Origin: Pseudoxanthomonas wuyuanensis
GTDB taxonomy: Bacteria; Pseudomonadota; Gammaproteobacteria; Xanthomonadales; Xanthomonadaceae
NCBI RefSeq assembly: GCF_900215535.1
Contig: NZ_OCND01000004.1
Span: 124,001-188,000, forward strand
Direction of reading: 5' to 3'
DNA length: 64,000 nt
Part shown: positions 17,815 through 26,397 of the stretch, piece by piece
How positions within the stretch are numbered: the stretch's first letter is position 1
Layout of the letters: each line of letters opens with the position of its first letter
Program-made: the position numbers and the translations under genes
The notes under the pieces: model-generated
Told to the model about the DNA's origin: nothing
Seen by the model: only the letters and a program-made list of their open reading frames with translations
The model's database searches: none

Positions 17815-19719
17815 CTACGCGGCGTGCTCGTTCTGCAAACGTTCGACGAAGGCGGCGACGGACATTGTGCCCAAATCTTCGCCCGAGCGTGTGCGGACGG
17901 CAACGGCGCCGTTTTCCTTCTCGCGATCTCCGACCACCAGCAGGTACGGCACCCTCTGCAGCGTGTGCTGGCGGATCTTAAGGCCGATTTTCTCGTTCCG
18001 CAAATCGGCGGCGACCCGGAGGCCTTGATTTGCAAGGGATTTCCGGACCTCGGCCACATAATCGGCCTGGGCATCGGTGATGTTCATCACCACCGCCTGG
18101 ACCGGGGCCAGCCAGGCCGGGAATGCACCAGCATGGTGCTCAATCAGGATGCCGATGAACCGCTCCATCGAGCCCACAATGGCACGGTGCAGCATGACCG
18201 GGTGCCGGCGCTGGCTGTGCTCGTCCACGTATTCGGCGCCCAACCGGCCCGGCATCATGAAATCGACCTGCATCGTGCCCAACTGCCAGGTCCGCCCGAT
18301 GGCGTCCTTGAGGTGGTACTCGATCTTGGGGCCGTAGAAGGCACCCTCGCCCGGCAGCTCCTGCCACTCCACCCCGCAGCTGCGCAGGGCCGAGCGCAGC
18401 GCGGCCTCGGCCTTGTCCCAGGTGGCGTCATCGCCCAGGCGCTTGTCCGGGCGCAGTGCGATCTTGATCTGTATGTCGTCGAAGCCGAACGCCGCATAGA
18501 CCGCCAGCGCCTGCCGGTGGAACGCGGTCACTTCGGCCTCCACCTGGTCCTCGGTGCAGAAGATGTGGCCATCGTCCTGGGTGAAGCCGCGCACGCGCAG
18601 GATGCCGTGCAACGCGCCGGAGGGCTCGTTGCGGTGGCAGGAGCCGAGTTCGCCGTAACGGATCGGCAGGTCGCGATAGCTGTGCAGGCCCTGGTTGAAC
18701 ACCTGCACATGGCCCGGGCAGTTCATCGGCTTGACCGCGTAGGTGCGCTTTTCCGATTCGGTAAAGAACATGTTTTCCTGGTAGTTGTCCCAGTGGCCGG
18801 ACTTCTGCCACAGCGACACGTCCAGGATCTGCGGGCAGCGCACCTCGCCATAGCCGCTGTCGCGGTAGACCTTGCGCATGTACTGCTCGACCACCTGCCA
18901 GATGGCCCAGCCCTTGGGGTGCCAGAACACCAGGCCCGGCGCCTCCTCCTGCAGGTGGAACAGTTCCTGCTGCTTGCCGATGCGGCGGTGGTCGCGCTTT
19001 TCGGCTTCCTCGATGCGCTGGATATAGGCATCGAGCTGCTTCTTGTCGGCCCAGGCGGTGCCGTAGATGCGCTGCAGCTGCTCGTTCTTGGCGTCGCCGC
19101 GCCAGTACGCGCCGGAAATGCGGGTCAGCTTGAACGCCTTCAGGAAGCGCGTGTTGGGCACGTGCGGGCCGCGGCACATGTCCACGTATTCCTGGTGGTA
19201 GTACAGGCCCATCGCCTGGATGTCGCCGGCCATGTCTTCGATCAGGCGCAGCTTGTAGTCCTCGCCGCGGGCCTTGAACACCTCGACGACCTCGGCGCGC
19301 GGGGTCATCTTCTTGATCACGTCGTAGTCCTGCGCGATCAGCTGCTGCATCCGCGCCTCGATCGCGGCCAGGTCTTCCGGCGTGAACGGACGCTCGCTGT
19401 AGATGTCGTAATAGAAGCCTTCGGCGATGACCGGGCCGATCACCATCTTGGCTTCCGGATACAGCTGCTTGACCGCGTGGCCGACCAGATGCGCGCAGGA
19501 ATGGCGGATGATTTCCAGCCCTTCCTCGTCCTTGGCGGTGATGATGCGCAGGCTGGCGTCTTGGTCGATGAGGTCGCTGGCATCGACCAGCACGCCGTCC
19601 ACCGCACCGGCGATGGTCGCCTTGGCCAGGCCGGCGCCGATGGACTGGGCCACCTGCATGACGCTGACGGGGTTTTCGAATTCGCGGCGGCTGCCGTCGG
19701 GAAGCGTAATCGTGATCAT
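17815..19719 (-). CDS. thrS: Threonine-tRNA ligase
   Basis: A 634-residue class II synthetase. It has an N-terminal TGS domain (about 1-60), an editing/SAD domain ([20 protein letters not shown] near 73-92), a catalytic core with the zinc-binding [12 protein letters not shown] and motif 2 ([19 protein letters not shown]), and a C-terminal anticodon-binding domain. Length is normal. It is the first gene of the translation operon. About 100-175 bases upstream lie a short Thr-containing reading frame and a terminator-like hairpin, described separately, that suggest attenuation. Confidence 0.98.
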   Translation of the reverse strand: MITITLPDGSRREFENPVSVMQVAQSIGAGLAKATIAGAVDGVLVDASDLIDQDASLRIITAKDEEGLEIIRHSCAHLVGHAVKQLYPEAKMVIGPVIAEGFYYDIYSERPFTPEDLAAIEARMQQLIAQDYDVIKKMTPRAEVVEVFKARGEDYKLRLIEDMAGDIQAMGLYYHQEYVDMCRGPHVPNTRFLKAFKLTRISGAYWRGDAKNEQLQRIYGTAWADKKQLDAYIQRIEEAEKRDHRRIGKQQELFHLQEEAPGLVFWHPKGWAIWQVVEQYMRKVYRDSGYGEVRCPQILDVSLWQKSGHWDNYQENMFFTESEKRTYAVKPMNCPGHVQVFNQGLHSYRDLPIRYGELGSCHRNEPSGALHGILRVRGFTQDDGHIFCTEDQVEAEVTAFHRQALAVYAAFGFDDIQIKIALRPDKRLGDDATWDKAEAALRSALRSCGVEWQELPGEGAFYGPKIEYHLKDAIGRTWQLGTMQVDFMMPGRLGAEYVDEHSQRRHPVMLHRAIVGSMERFIGILIEHHAGAFPAWLAPVQAVVMNITDAQADYVAEVRKSLANQGLRVAADLRNEKIGLKIRQHTLQRVPYLLVVGDREKENGAVAVRTRSGEDLGTMSVAAFVERLQNEHAA

Positions 19720-19817
19720 GGGGATCTGTCGGGTCTTCAGTACCGCCAGCCGAAGCCGGCGCTCTACATTGGGAAGTCCGCACGTGAATATGCGGGCTCT
19801 TTGCCCGGGGACGGGCG

Positions 19818-19860
19818 AAAAAAAAGCACCACGAAGGCGCCTGCGGATGCGGGGGCTTCG
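19818..19860 (-). terminator. Putative thrS attenuator hairpins
   Basis: On the minus strand GGCGCC-TTCGT-GGTGC (19841-19826) precedes eight T residues (19825-19818): an intrinsic terminator about 100 bases before thrS. The 5' arm of that stem can instead pair, with its flanking CTTCG, to CGAAG and CGC just upstream (19860 and onward), giving a mutually exclusive antiterminator. The alternative reading is a simple terminator for the SpoIIAA-like gene upstream, though that gene ends some 310 bases earlier. Confidence 0.55.
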
Positions 19861-19866
19861 GGCAGA

Positions 19867-19893
19867 TCAGCGATGGGCGATGGTAGTGCTCAT
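19867..19893 (-). CDS. Putative thrS leader peptide MSTTIAHR
   Basis: An eight-codon frame ATG-AGC-ACT-ACC-ATC-GCC-CAT-CGC-TGA with two adjacent threonine codons, ending seven bases before the first arm of the putative antiterminator. A ribosome stalled at the Thr codons would leave that arm free. One reaching the stop would cover it. This is the geometry of classical amino-acid attenuators. The ribosome site is weak (GAG, eight bases upstream). It is a sequence-based inference with no family support known to me. The stretch upstream to 20168 shows no gene. Confidence 0.45.
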   Translation of the reverse strand: MSTTIAHR

Positions 19894-20168
19894 GTCGCAC
19901 GCTCGGCCGGCGTTTCCGCGGGCCACCTGACTCGGGGCGTTGGAGAGCGGCATGGTAAATCAAAAACGCGCGCTGGTGTCGCCCGCCGTGTACGGAGAAG
20001 GGGGCCAGACCTCGGTTGCCTGGCCCGGCGTTCGAGCCAGCGGCAGATCGCGGCCGACCTGGCGCTTTTCACCATTCAGGGCACGCGTCCCCCCGACGGC
20101 CGGCGCCCAGGCGCCGCCATCTGGCCGGGATAAACGCCCGGCTCCCGCCCACCGGGACACAGGCCGCT

Positions 20169-20555
20169 TCAATCCCCGGCGTCCGGGTCCAGTTCGGCAG
20201 CCCAGGCCAATGCGGCATCGGCTTGCCCGGGGTCGAACGCCCGCACCTCGGTCTTGGGTAGGAACTTGCCGGAAAACTCGGAAACCTTGCCCAGCCAACC
20301 CTTGTCGGTCACGACCGCGGCGCGGGCGAAACGCGAGTATTCGCCGAATTTGTCCAGCGCATAGCGCAGGTCCTTTCCCACAGCCTCTGCCGACAACCCG
20401 GTCATGCCGGTCATATCGCTGAGGATGGCGATGCGCGGATATTCCGCCAGCCGGGCCTCGATCTCGGCGATGCAGCGGTCATAGTCTTCGCCGGTCAACT
20501 TGCCGGAGAAACGAAAAGCGGCCACGTAAGGCGGTGCGGCTATCAAATCGATCAT
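20169..20555 (-). CDS. SpoIIAA-like (STAS-fold) protein
   Basis: A 128-residue cytosolic protein of the SpoIIAA-like family (STAS/CRAL-TRIO-type fold). It begins MIDLIAAPPYVAAFRFSGKL, with ILSDMTGMTGLSAEAV in the middle. The start at 20555 is chosen because GGAG lies seven bases upstream. Two further in-frame ATGs, 6 and 24 bp upstream, are less well placed. Function is unknown: family members bind small molecules or act in stress and membrane association. It is a stand-alone gene with about 250 bp of empty DNA on each side. Confidence 0.75.
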   Translation of the reverse strand: MIDLIAAPPYVAAFRFSGKLTGEDYDRCIAEIEARLAEYPRIAILSDMTGMTGLSAEAVGKDLRYALDKFGEYSRFARAAVVTDKGWLGKVSEFSGKFLPKTEVRAFDPGQADAALAWAAELDPDAGD

Positions 20556-20808
20556 GAACATGCTCCGCTGCGTTGGCATTTTGAGACTAATCCGGCCGAT
20601 GTTGCATTCGCGTCAAACGTGGATGGGCACGCATATACGAGTCGACCTGGCATCGGCGCGCGCCGCGCCAGCACTCCGAGCAGGCGCGGATGCCCTGCCC
20701 CTCACGGTCGCTTGATGGCAGTAAGCTCATGCTGATGCTGACGGTTACGCGCCATCAGATCCCGTCTTCCCGGCGCATTGCGCATCCATCATCGCCATGG
20801 AGCGAACC

Positions 20809-21063
20809 ATGCCAGCACAAAGCCAGATGCAGCATCCCCGCCCCGGCCAGATCCCGAACCCGGTGCACGACCCTGTTCCGGACAAGCCTGTCGACCCTGT
20901 CCCCGACCAGCCAGTCGATCCGACGCCGGATAAACCGGTAGATCCCCAGCCCGACCGGCCTGTCGACCCGACACCGGACAGGCCTATCGACCCGGTACCG
21001 GACCACCCTACCGATCCGGTGCGTTTCCCCGATGAGGATCCCGACGGCGAACGGAGCCAGTAG
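20809..21063 (+). CDS. Hypothetical proline/aspartate octapeptide-repeat protein
   Basis: An 84-residue hydrophilic protein, almost all of it Pro, Asp, Val and charged residues. Residues 21-68 are six tandem octapeptides of consensus DPxPDxPV, ending with PDEDPDGERSQ. There is no signal peptide or membrane segment. The start has GGAG six bases upstream, and an ATG 12 bp earlier is the alternative. The repeats should give an extended polyproline-type rod. Codons vary among the repeats (ccg/cct/ccc, gat/gac) while the protein stays constant, which argues for selection on the peptide. Function unknown. Confidence 0.6.
   Translation: MPAQSQMQHPRPGQIPNPVHDPVPDKPVDPVPDQPVDPTPDKPVDPQPDRPVDPTPDRPIDPVPDHPTDPVRFPDEDPDGERSQ
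20869..21012 (+). repeat. Six 24-bp tandem repeats inside the Pro/Asp-repeat gene
   Basis: Six in-frame 24-bp units, each coding DPxPDxP plus V, I or T. They differ mainly at third codon positions and at the variable residues x (V/T/Q and K/Q/R/H). Confidence 0.85.
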
Positions 21064-21137
21064 CCGGAACCATTCCCCATCCCCATGGTTCTGCCGCGGC
21101 CGGGTCAGCCGTCCGTGGTCCGGCCGCCGGATGCGGC

Positions 21138-22043
21138 TCAGTAGAACCGGATACCCGGCCTGAGCAGAAGCTGGAACACCGCCAGCAGCGCCAGCACCGC
21201 AATCAGCGGATAAACCAGGGATCCAACGCGCGAACCGGCCGCAACCGTGGTAGTCGTACGCCAGGCACCGGCCTGTATCCAGGCGATTCCGATGACGGTC
21301 ACCAGCACCGGCAGCAGCACGACTTCTACCGGTTCGCGGGGAATGCGGAACGGGATGATCAGCGCGACCGCCATCAGGGCCGGCAGGGTTGCGGTCTGAA
21401 AGACGAAACGGTTGCGCGCACGCGGGCTGGCTATCTGCGCGGAATTTTCGGCCACGCCAAGCAAGCGCTGGCCCAGCCACAACGCAAACGGCGGGATAAC
21501 GGCCAGCGCCAGCAGCGCTGCAGCGTTCTTGGCGCCCGCGCCCAGGCGCAGATACTCCATCGCCATACCGACATCGCTGCCGGTGCTGAGGGCGCCGATC
21601 ACCACCTGCGGCAAGGCCATGAACAAGCCGCTGTACGCCATCCAGAACAGGAACAACCCGCCCGCCGTCGACCGCGTGCCGGTCCGGCGCGACAGCAACA
21701 GCGCGCAGCAGGCACCGGTCAGGGCGGTCGCCAATGCGCCCGTGCCCTGGAACAGGCTGGCCAGCGGATGCTCGCCTTGCCAGCCGTGATTGTTGTGGAA
21801 CAGCGTCGGTTGCAGTCCCGGCGTCAACGCCTTGGGCAGCACCAGGAAAAGCTCCTGGATAAAGAACGTCAGGTTGAACGCCAGCGTGTACAGCAATGCG
21901 GACAGCAGGATCAGCTTCCCGTTCCACGGCAAGACGGGCGCGGATGCCGCGCCGGCCGGCGTCCGGCGAGCGTTGAACAACCCCGCGCTCCAGACCAGCA
22001 GCGGGGCCGCAACGAGAAGCAGTGCGGAGGCGATCAGTAGCAA
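21138..22043 (-). CDS. Polytopic membrane protein of unknown function, possibly 5'-frameshifted
   Basis: About 301 residues with seven or eight hydrophobic segments and an interhelical loop rich in His (FHNNHGWQGEHP near 83-94). I do not recognise the family. The only in-frame start is TTG at 22043, within a hydrophobic helix and with no good ribosome site. In another frame immediately upstream an ATG (22081) reads MTLRKSDAAKADTCY and stops where the long frame begins. A one-base shift would fuse the two into a natural cytoplasmic N-terminus. Either a frameshift or a TTG start is possible. Confidence 0.55.
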   Translation of the reverse strand: MLLIASALLLVAAPLLVWSAGLFNARRTPAGAASAPVLPWNGKLILLSALLYTLAFNLTFFIQELFLVLPKALTPGLQPTLFHNNHGWQGEHPLASLFQGTGALATALTGACCALLLSRRTGTRSTAGGLFLFWMAYSGLFMALPQVVIGALSTGSDVGMAMEYLRLGAGAKNAAALLALAVIPPFALWLGQRLLGVAENSAQIASPRARNRFVFQTATLPALMAVALIIPFRIPREPVEVVLLPVLVTVIGIAWIQAGAWRTTTTVAAGSRVGSLVYPLIAVLALLAVFQLLLRPGIRFY

Positions 22044-22261
22044 GTGTCGGCCTTGGCGGCGTCAGATTTCCTGAGCGTCATTCTGCCAGCCCGCAAGGCC
22101 GGTGAAAACGGACCGGCCGGCCGTATACGACCGTTGCTGGGCGAATCACGAGCCGCTACAGCTGCATCAGAAACCGGCAATTCGTCCGCCACCTACCGGC
22201 AGCGCTGCCTCCGCTGGCGCCGAGCCACGATACGATCGCCTGCAAACCGTCGTAGAACGCC

Positions 22262-22588
22262 ATGGACCTGGACCCGCGCCCCCTCATCCACCTGCTGCTG
22301 CATGCGCTGGTGCCGTTGGCCATCGCGCGCCTCTTCTTCGGCAAGCGCTGGAAGACGGCGTGGCTGTGGCTGTTGGCCGGCTGGCTGATCGACATCGATC
22401 ACCTGTGGGCCGATCCCATCTACGTTGCGGACCGATGCAGCATCGGCTTTCACCCGCTGCACCGCGCACCGGCCATCGCGGTCTACGCACTGCTGTTGTT
22501 GCCGCGACGGACACGGGTACTGGCGATCGGGCTGCTGACCCACATCGGACTGGACGCGCTGGACTGCGTCTGGATGCGCAGTTGTTAG
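22262..22588 (+). CDS. DUF6122 family membrane protein
   Basis: A 108-residue inner-membrane protein with about three hydrophobic helices and several conserved His/Asp residues (LIHLLLHALVPLAIARLFFG, then WLIDIDHLWADP and LLTHIGLDALDC). The pattern suits the DUF6122 family of small membrane proteins with metal-hydrolase-like His/Asp motifs. Function unknown. It converges on the VOC gene, sharing the stop region (overlap of 4 bp). Confidence 0.7.
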   Translation: MDLDPRPLIHLLLHALVPLAIARLFFGKRWKTAWLWLLAGWLIDIDHLWADPIYVADRCSIGFHPLHRAPAIAVYALLLLPRRTRVLAIGLLTHIGLDALDCVWMRSC

Positions 22589-23013
22589 GTCGCACCCGCG
22601 CTGGCCGTCACTACCATCCAGGACACGCCAAACCGGTCGGCGACCATGCCGAAACTGGATGCGAAGAAAGTCGCACTCAGCGGCTGCTGCACCTCGCCCC
22701 CCTCCGCCAGCGCATCGAATGCCTGCCGGGCCTGCGTGTCGTCGGCAACGGTCAACGACAGCGAGACGCCCTTGAACTCGGGCTTTCCGCTGCAGAAACC
22801 ATCCGACATCATCACCTGGGTCTGGCCGATCTGCAGGCAGGCGTGCATCACCTTGTCCGCCGGCGGCGTCACCCCGCCCGCACATTGCGCCTCGCCTTCC
22901 GGGCTTTCGCCGAAGCGCATCAGCATCACCACTTCGGCCCCCAGGGCCTGGCGGTAGAACTCGATGGCTTGGTCGCAGCGTCCGTCGAAAAACAGATAGG
23001 GTTGGATATGCAT
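22585..23013 (-). CDS. VOC-family protein (PhnB/YjdN type)
   Basis: A 142-residue glyoxalase/bleomycin-resistance-fold protein starting MHIQPYLFFDGRCDQAIEFY, with ARQAFDALAEGG and a C-terminal FGMVADRFGVSWMV, as in the PhnB-like subgroup. These proteins are usually cytosolic dimers. The metal ligands expected in true glyoxalases are only partly conserved, so the reaction is unknown. The start is set at the ATG at 23013, where homology begins. It converges on the DUF6122 gene. Confidence 0.82.
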   Translation of the reverse strand: MHIQPYLFFDGRCDQAIEFYRQALGAEVVMLMRFGESPEGEAQCAGGVTPPADKVMHACLQIGQTQVMMSDGFCSGKPEFKGVSLSLTVADDTQARQAFDALAEGGEVQQPLSATFFASSFGMVADRFGVSWMVVTASAGAT

Positions 23014-23101
23014 GCGATGTCCTCGTAATGATGGGCGGGCACCGGCGCCCATGCCGGTCCTCCCTCGCACGACGAAGCGGAGACACCCGGATCGACACTG
23101 C

Positions 23102-23896
23102 TCAGGCGATGATTTCCACCCCGTCGCCGACGCGCACCATGCCGCCTGAACGCGGGATCAGGTTCTGGCCGAAGGTCACGCCGTCGCCGCTGCGGCGGTA
23201 ACCTATCAATGTCTTCAACGGTTCGCCATCGGGATCGCGTTCGCCGCGCTCGGGATCCACGGTGGTGAACACGCAGCGCGTGCAGGGCTTGGCTACGTCG
23301 AACGCGACGCCGCCGATGCGGATGCGCTTCCAGCCATCCTCGGCATGCGCAGGCACGCCGTCCACCACCAGATTGGGCCGGAACCGCAGCATCGACACCG
23401 GCCTGGCCAGACGGGCGTTCAGGCCATCCAGCGCGGCGCGGGAGATCAGCAGCAGGGGAAATCCGTCGGCGAAACTCACCTCATCGCCGGGTTGCGAGTG
23501 CGGGTCGGTCATCACGCGACTGACGCCGGCATCCATATGCACCAGCCGTGCCGGCCGTTGCAGGAACTCGCTCAGCCAGGCATCGGCCGCGGCAGCCGCC
23601 GGCCGCGCCGCCACCTGGCTCTTCCAGACGCTGACCGGCAGCGTCGCATCCGCATCCGGAAATGCCACCTGCAACGACGGCATACCAGGGGCGTCCAGTA
23701 CCAGCCCCTCCGCACCGGGCTGCGCCCGCACCAGCGTCAATCGCGGCAATTGACGGCCGGTCAGGAAGCGGCCGTCGGCATCCACCACCATCCAGCGCCG
23801 GTCATCGCGCAGGCCGCGCGGCTCGACCTCGGCCGATGCCACCTCAAGCGGAGCGATGGATTTGATGGGATAGAGATAGAGGTTGGAGAGGTACAT
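23102..23896 (-). CDS. MOSC domain-containing protein (YcbX-like)
   Basis: A 264-residue protein. It has an N-terminal MOSC_N beta-barrel (MYLSNLYLYPIKSIAPLEVA, about 1-120) and a C-terminal MOSC domain with PCTRCVFTTVDPERGERD, carrying the conserved Cys expected to bind molybdenum cofactor. E. coli YcbX is the N-hydroxylated-base detoxifying relative, but it has an extra ferredoxin domain that is absent here. It would therefore need a separate electron donor, as mARC-type proteins do. A start 57 bp upstream is possible but adds a non-conserved tail. Confidence 0.85.
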   Translation of the reverse strand: MYLSNLYLYPIKSIAPLEVASAEVEPRGLRDDRRWMVVDADGRFLTGRQLPRLTLVRAQPGAEGLVLDAPGMPSLQVAFPDADATLPVSVWKSQVAARPAAAAADAWLSEFLQRPARLVHMDAGVSRVMTDPHSQPGDEVSFADGFPLLLISRAALDGLNARLARPVSMLRFRPNLVVDGVPAHAEDGWKRIRIGGVAFDVAKPCTRCVFTTVDPERGERDPDGEPLKTLIGYRRSGDGVTFGQNLIPRSGGMVRVGDGVEIIA

Positions 23897-23961
23897 AGAC
23901 AATCGCGCGCCGCATCGGGACACGCATGGTAGTGCATGCCGCCCGGCCTGCATCGCGGACT

Positions 23962-24681
23962 TCAGACCGCGTCATGGAAGATCACCCCCAACGCGTGGCG
24001 ATGCCCGGAGCGCAGGCAGCTGACTCCGTGACGGAGGTTGACCCGGTATACCCCACGCGTGCCCTGCACCGGCCGGTGGCGCACCGCGAACACCACGGCA
24101 TCGCCCTGCCGCAACGGCACCACTTCCGGGCGCGACTGCATGCGCGGGCGCTGTTCGGTCATTACGAACTCGCCACCGCTGAAATCGCTCCCCGGTTGCG
24201 ACAACAGGACAGCCATCTGCAACGGGAATACGTGTTCGCCATACAGGTCCTGATGCAGGCAGTTGTAGTCGCCGGCGCCATAGCGAAGGAGCAGCGGCGT
24301 CGGCCGCAGCTGTCCCGCGCGATGGCAGCGGGCCAGGAAGTCGGCGTGCCGCTGCGGATAACGGATATCGATGCCCATGGCCGCGTTCCAGCCATCGGCT
24401 ATGCCCGCCAGGTGCGGATACACGGCGGTGCGCAGCGCCTGTACCGGATCCGGTAACGGATAGCGGAAATAGCGGTACTCGCCGCGCCCGAAACCATGGC
24501 GCGCCATGACCACGCGGCTGCGGTACAGCGTGTCGTCGTCGTAGGCGGCTACCAGCGCCCGGCACTGGGCCGCAGACAGGAGCGCCGGAACCACGGCATT
24601 TCCGCGCGCATCCAGATCCTGCGCGATACCGGCCCAGTCCAGCGCATCGATACGCGCTGCCCCAGGGGTCTGCATGTTCAT
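23962..24681 (-). CDS. 2-oxoglutarate/Fe(II)-dependent oxygenase
   Basis: A 239-residue cupin-fold dioxygenase with the HxD...H iron triad visible: YNCLHQDLYGEHVFPLQMAV, then GGEFVMTEQRPR, GDAVVFAVRHRPV and HGVSCLRSGHRHALGVIFHD. It resembles prolyl-hydroxylase-like and AlkB-adjacent bacterial 2OG oxygenases. The substrate is unknown. The start at 24681 is fixed by GGAG six bases upstream. The nearest upstream neighbour is a divergent DUF1428 gene 246 bp away, and no motif was recognised in that gap. Confidence 0.82.
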   Translation of the reverse strand: MNMQTPGAARIDALDWAGIAQDLDARGNAVVPALLSAAQCRALVAAYDDDTLYRSRVVMARHGFGRGEYRYFRYPLPDPVQALRTAVYPHLAGIADGWNAAMGIDIRYPQRHADFLARCHRAGQLRPTPLLLRYGAGDYNCLHQDLYGEHVFPLQMAVLLSQPGSDFSGGEFVMTEQRPRMQSRPEVVPLRQGDAVVFAVRHRPVQGTRGVYRVNLRHGVSCLRSGHRHALGVIFHDAV

Positions 24682-24927
24682 GATTCGCTCCTGTCCTTTC
24701 ATCGCCGCGCCGCACAGCGTGCCCGCAGGGCGCGGCGGCGGATATCCGCTTCTTGCGATGGTCCGCTGCGCGGGACGGAGATGCGGTGCCTGGGCTGGCG
24801 GCAGGAATCCGCACCATTTTCTTCCGGCTTGTCGATTCCGGCCCCGCCCGTTCGTCGTAAAGGAACGAGCGCCCGTTTCGGGCACCGTCAACCCCAACCC
24901 CTTCAATGGGATATCAGGAGATATCAG

Positions 24928-25287
24928 ATGGCCTACCTCGATGGATGCGTGATTGCCGTACCCACCGCCAACAAGCAGAAATTCATGGAACACGCCAAGG
25001 CAGTCGACGCGCTGTTCCTGGAATTCGGCGCCAACCGCGTGGTCGAATGCTGGGGCGACGACGTGCAGCCCGGCAAGCAGACCGACTTCCTGCGTGCCGT
25101 GCAGGCGACAGACCAGGAAACCGTGGTGTTCTCATGGATCGAATGGCCGGACAAGGCCACCCGCGACGCCGGCATGGAAAAGATGATGAACGACCCGCGC
25201 ATGAGTCCCGAGGTCAACCCGATGCCGTTCGACGGCAAGCGCATGATCTTCGGCGGCTTCGTGCCGGTGCTGGAACTCGGATCCTGA
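24928..25287 (+). CDS. DUF1428 family protein
   Basis: A 119-residue soluble protein beginning MAYLDGCVIAVPTANKQKFM, with VECWGDDVQPGKQTDFLRAV, FSWIEWPDKATRD and the ending MPFDGKRMIFGGF, all typical of DUF1428 (dimeric alpha-beta barrel, YbaA-like). AGGAG is positioned upstream of the ATG. Function unknown. It lies with other small stress-type proteins (GFA, SRPBCC) transcribed the same way. Confidence 0.9.
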   Translation: MAYLDGCVIAVPTANKQKFMEHAKAVDALFLEFGANRVVECWGDDVQPGKQTDFLRAVQATDQETVVFSWIEWPDKATRDAGMEKMMNDPRMSPEVNPMPFDGKRMIFGGFVPVLELGS

Positions 25288-25395
25288 GAACGGATTCCGC
25301 CGGGGCGGGTTGCCGGAGCCCGCCCCGGTTCTGATGGCGACTCAATCCGGATTTGAGTGCAGAATCATGGGCCCTGCCTTCTGGAGTCCGCCCCG

Positions 25396-25797
25396 ATGTT
25401 CACCGGTGGATGCCGTTGCGGAGCGGTCCGTTACCGCATCAGTGCCGACCCGGTCGCCACGCGTATGTGCTGGTGCCGCGATTGCCAGTACTGGGCAGCC
25501 GGCAACGCCACGATCAATCTCATCGTTCGCCGCGATGCGCTGCAGGTGGACGGTTTGCCTTCGTCCTACGACAGCCTGGCCGACAGCGGCCACCATATGC
25601 GGCGTTCGTTCTGTGGCCGGTGCGGCAGCGCGCTGTTCAGCCAGGCGCAGGAAAACGCCGACTTCCTGGTCGTCCGCGCCGGCAGTCTGGATCAGCCCGA
25701 CCAGTTCGCGCCCCAGTCGGTGATTTGGACCGACTCGGCGCCGGCATGGGCGGTTATAGATGCTTCGCTACCCGCGTTTCCGAGACAGCCTGGCTGA
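25396..25797 (+). CDS. GFA-family zinc protein (glutathione-dependent formaldehyde-activating enzyme-like)
   Basis: A 133-residue Mss4-like-fold protein with the family zinc cysteines: GCRCGAVRYRI (CxC), MCWCRDCQYW (CxCxxC) and FCGRCGSALF (CxxC). Family members are named for Gfa but mostly have unknown substrates. The ATG at 25396 has GGAG upstream and begins MFTGGCRCG as in homologues. A 13-residue upstream extension is unlikely. It is a single-gene unit followed by a 123-bp gap. Confidence 0.85.
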   Translation: MFTGGCRCGAVRYRISADPVATRMCWCRDCQYWAAGNATINLIVRRDALQVDGLPSSYDSLADSGHHMRRSFCGRCGSALFSQAQENADFLVVRAGSLDQPDQFAPQSVIWTDSAPAWAVIDASLPAFPRQPG

Positions 25798-25920
25798 GGT
25801 TGCACCGCACGGGCCTGGCCTGCATGAAGCGCGAGCGCGCTTTCGCCTGCGACCTGTCGATTTCCGCCCTTCCCGGCCGTCGTAGATACCGAGACTGTCC
25901 TCAGCCAACGAGATCCGAAC

Positions 25921-26376
25921 ATGCCTACCGGTAATACCGTCCGACTCCACCGCGTCCTCCGCGCCACGCCCGAGCGCATCTACCGTGCCTTCCTCGATGG
26001 TGACGCCATGGCCAAGTGGCTGCCGCCGCATGGCTTCACCTGCAAGGTCCACCATCTGGATGCCACCATCGGCGGCACCTACAAGATGTCGTTCACCAAT
26101 TTCTCCACCGGCCAGACCCACGCCTTCGGCGGCAAGTACGTGGAGCTGACGCCGCATGAACGCATCCGCTACACCGATGCCTTCGATGATCCCAACCTGC
26201 CCGGCGAAATGCAGACCACCGTGACGCTGAAACAGGTCTCCTGCGGCACCGAGTTGCACATCGTGCAGGAAGGCCTGCCGGAGGTCATTCCGGTCGAGCA
26301 GTGCTATCTCGGCTGGCAGGAATCGCTGAGCTTGCTGGCGCTGCTGGTGGAAGCCGACATTCCGGATGAAGGCTGA
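25921..26376 (+). CDS. SRPBCC (AHSA1-type) family protein
   Basis: A 151-residue START/Bet-v-1-fold protein (VRLHRVLRATPERIYRAFLD near 8-27, MAKWLPPHGF, GGTYKMSFTN, GWQESLSLLALLVE). Such AHSA1-like proteins bind hydrophobic ligands, and no particular ligand can be assigned. Its stop codon lies 21 bp before a tandem array of REP elements, and a copy of its 3' flanking sequence is repeated within that array. Confidence 0.87.
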   Translation: MPTGNTVRLHRVLRATPERIYRAFLDGDAMAKWLPPHGFTCKVHHLDATIGGTYKMSFTNFSTGQTHAFGGKYVELTPHERIRYTDAFDDPNLPGEMQTTVTLKQVSCGTELHIVQEGLPEVIPVEQCYLGWQESLSLLALLVEADIPDEG

Positions 26377-26397
26377 CAGGCATCTTCGACTCCCGAC

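Noticed and set aside
17824-20133. A 769-codon frame antisense to thrS
   Set aside because: Lies opposite a full-length synthetase, rich in His/Gln/Arg as antisense frames are here, no recognisable motifs.
20869-21012. The 24-bp tandem repeats as a non-coding satellite
   Set aside because: The period is a multiple of three, the frame is open with a ribosome site, and variation is concentrated at third codon positions.
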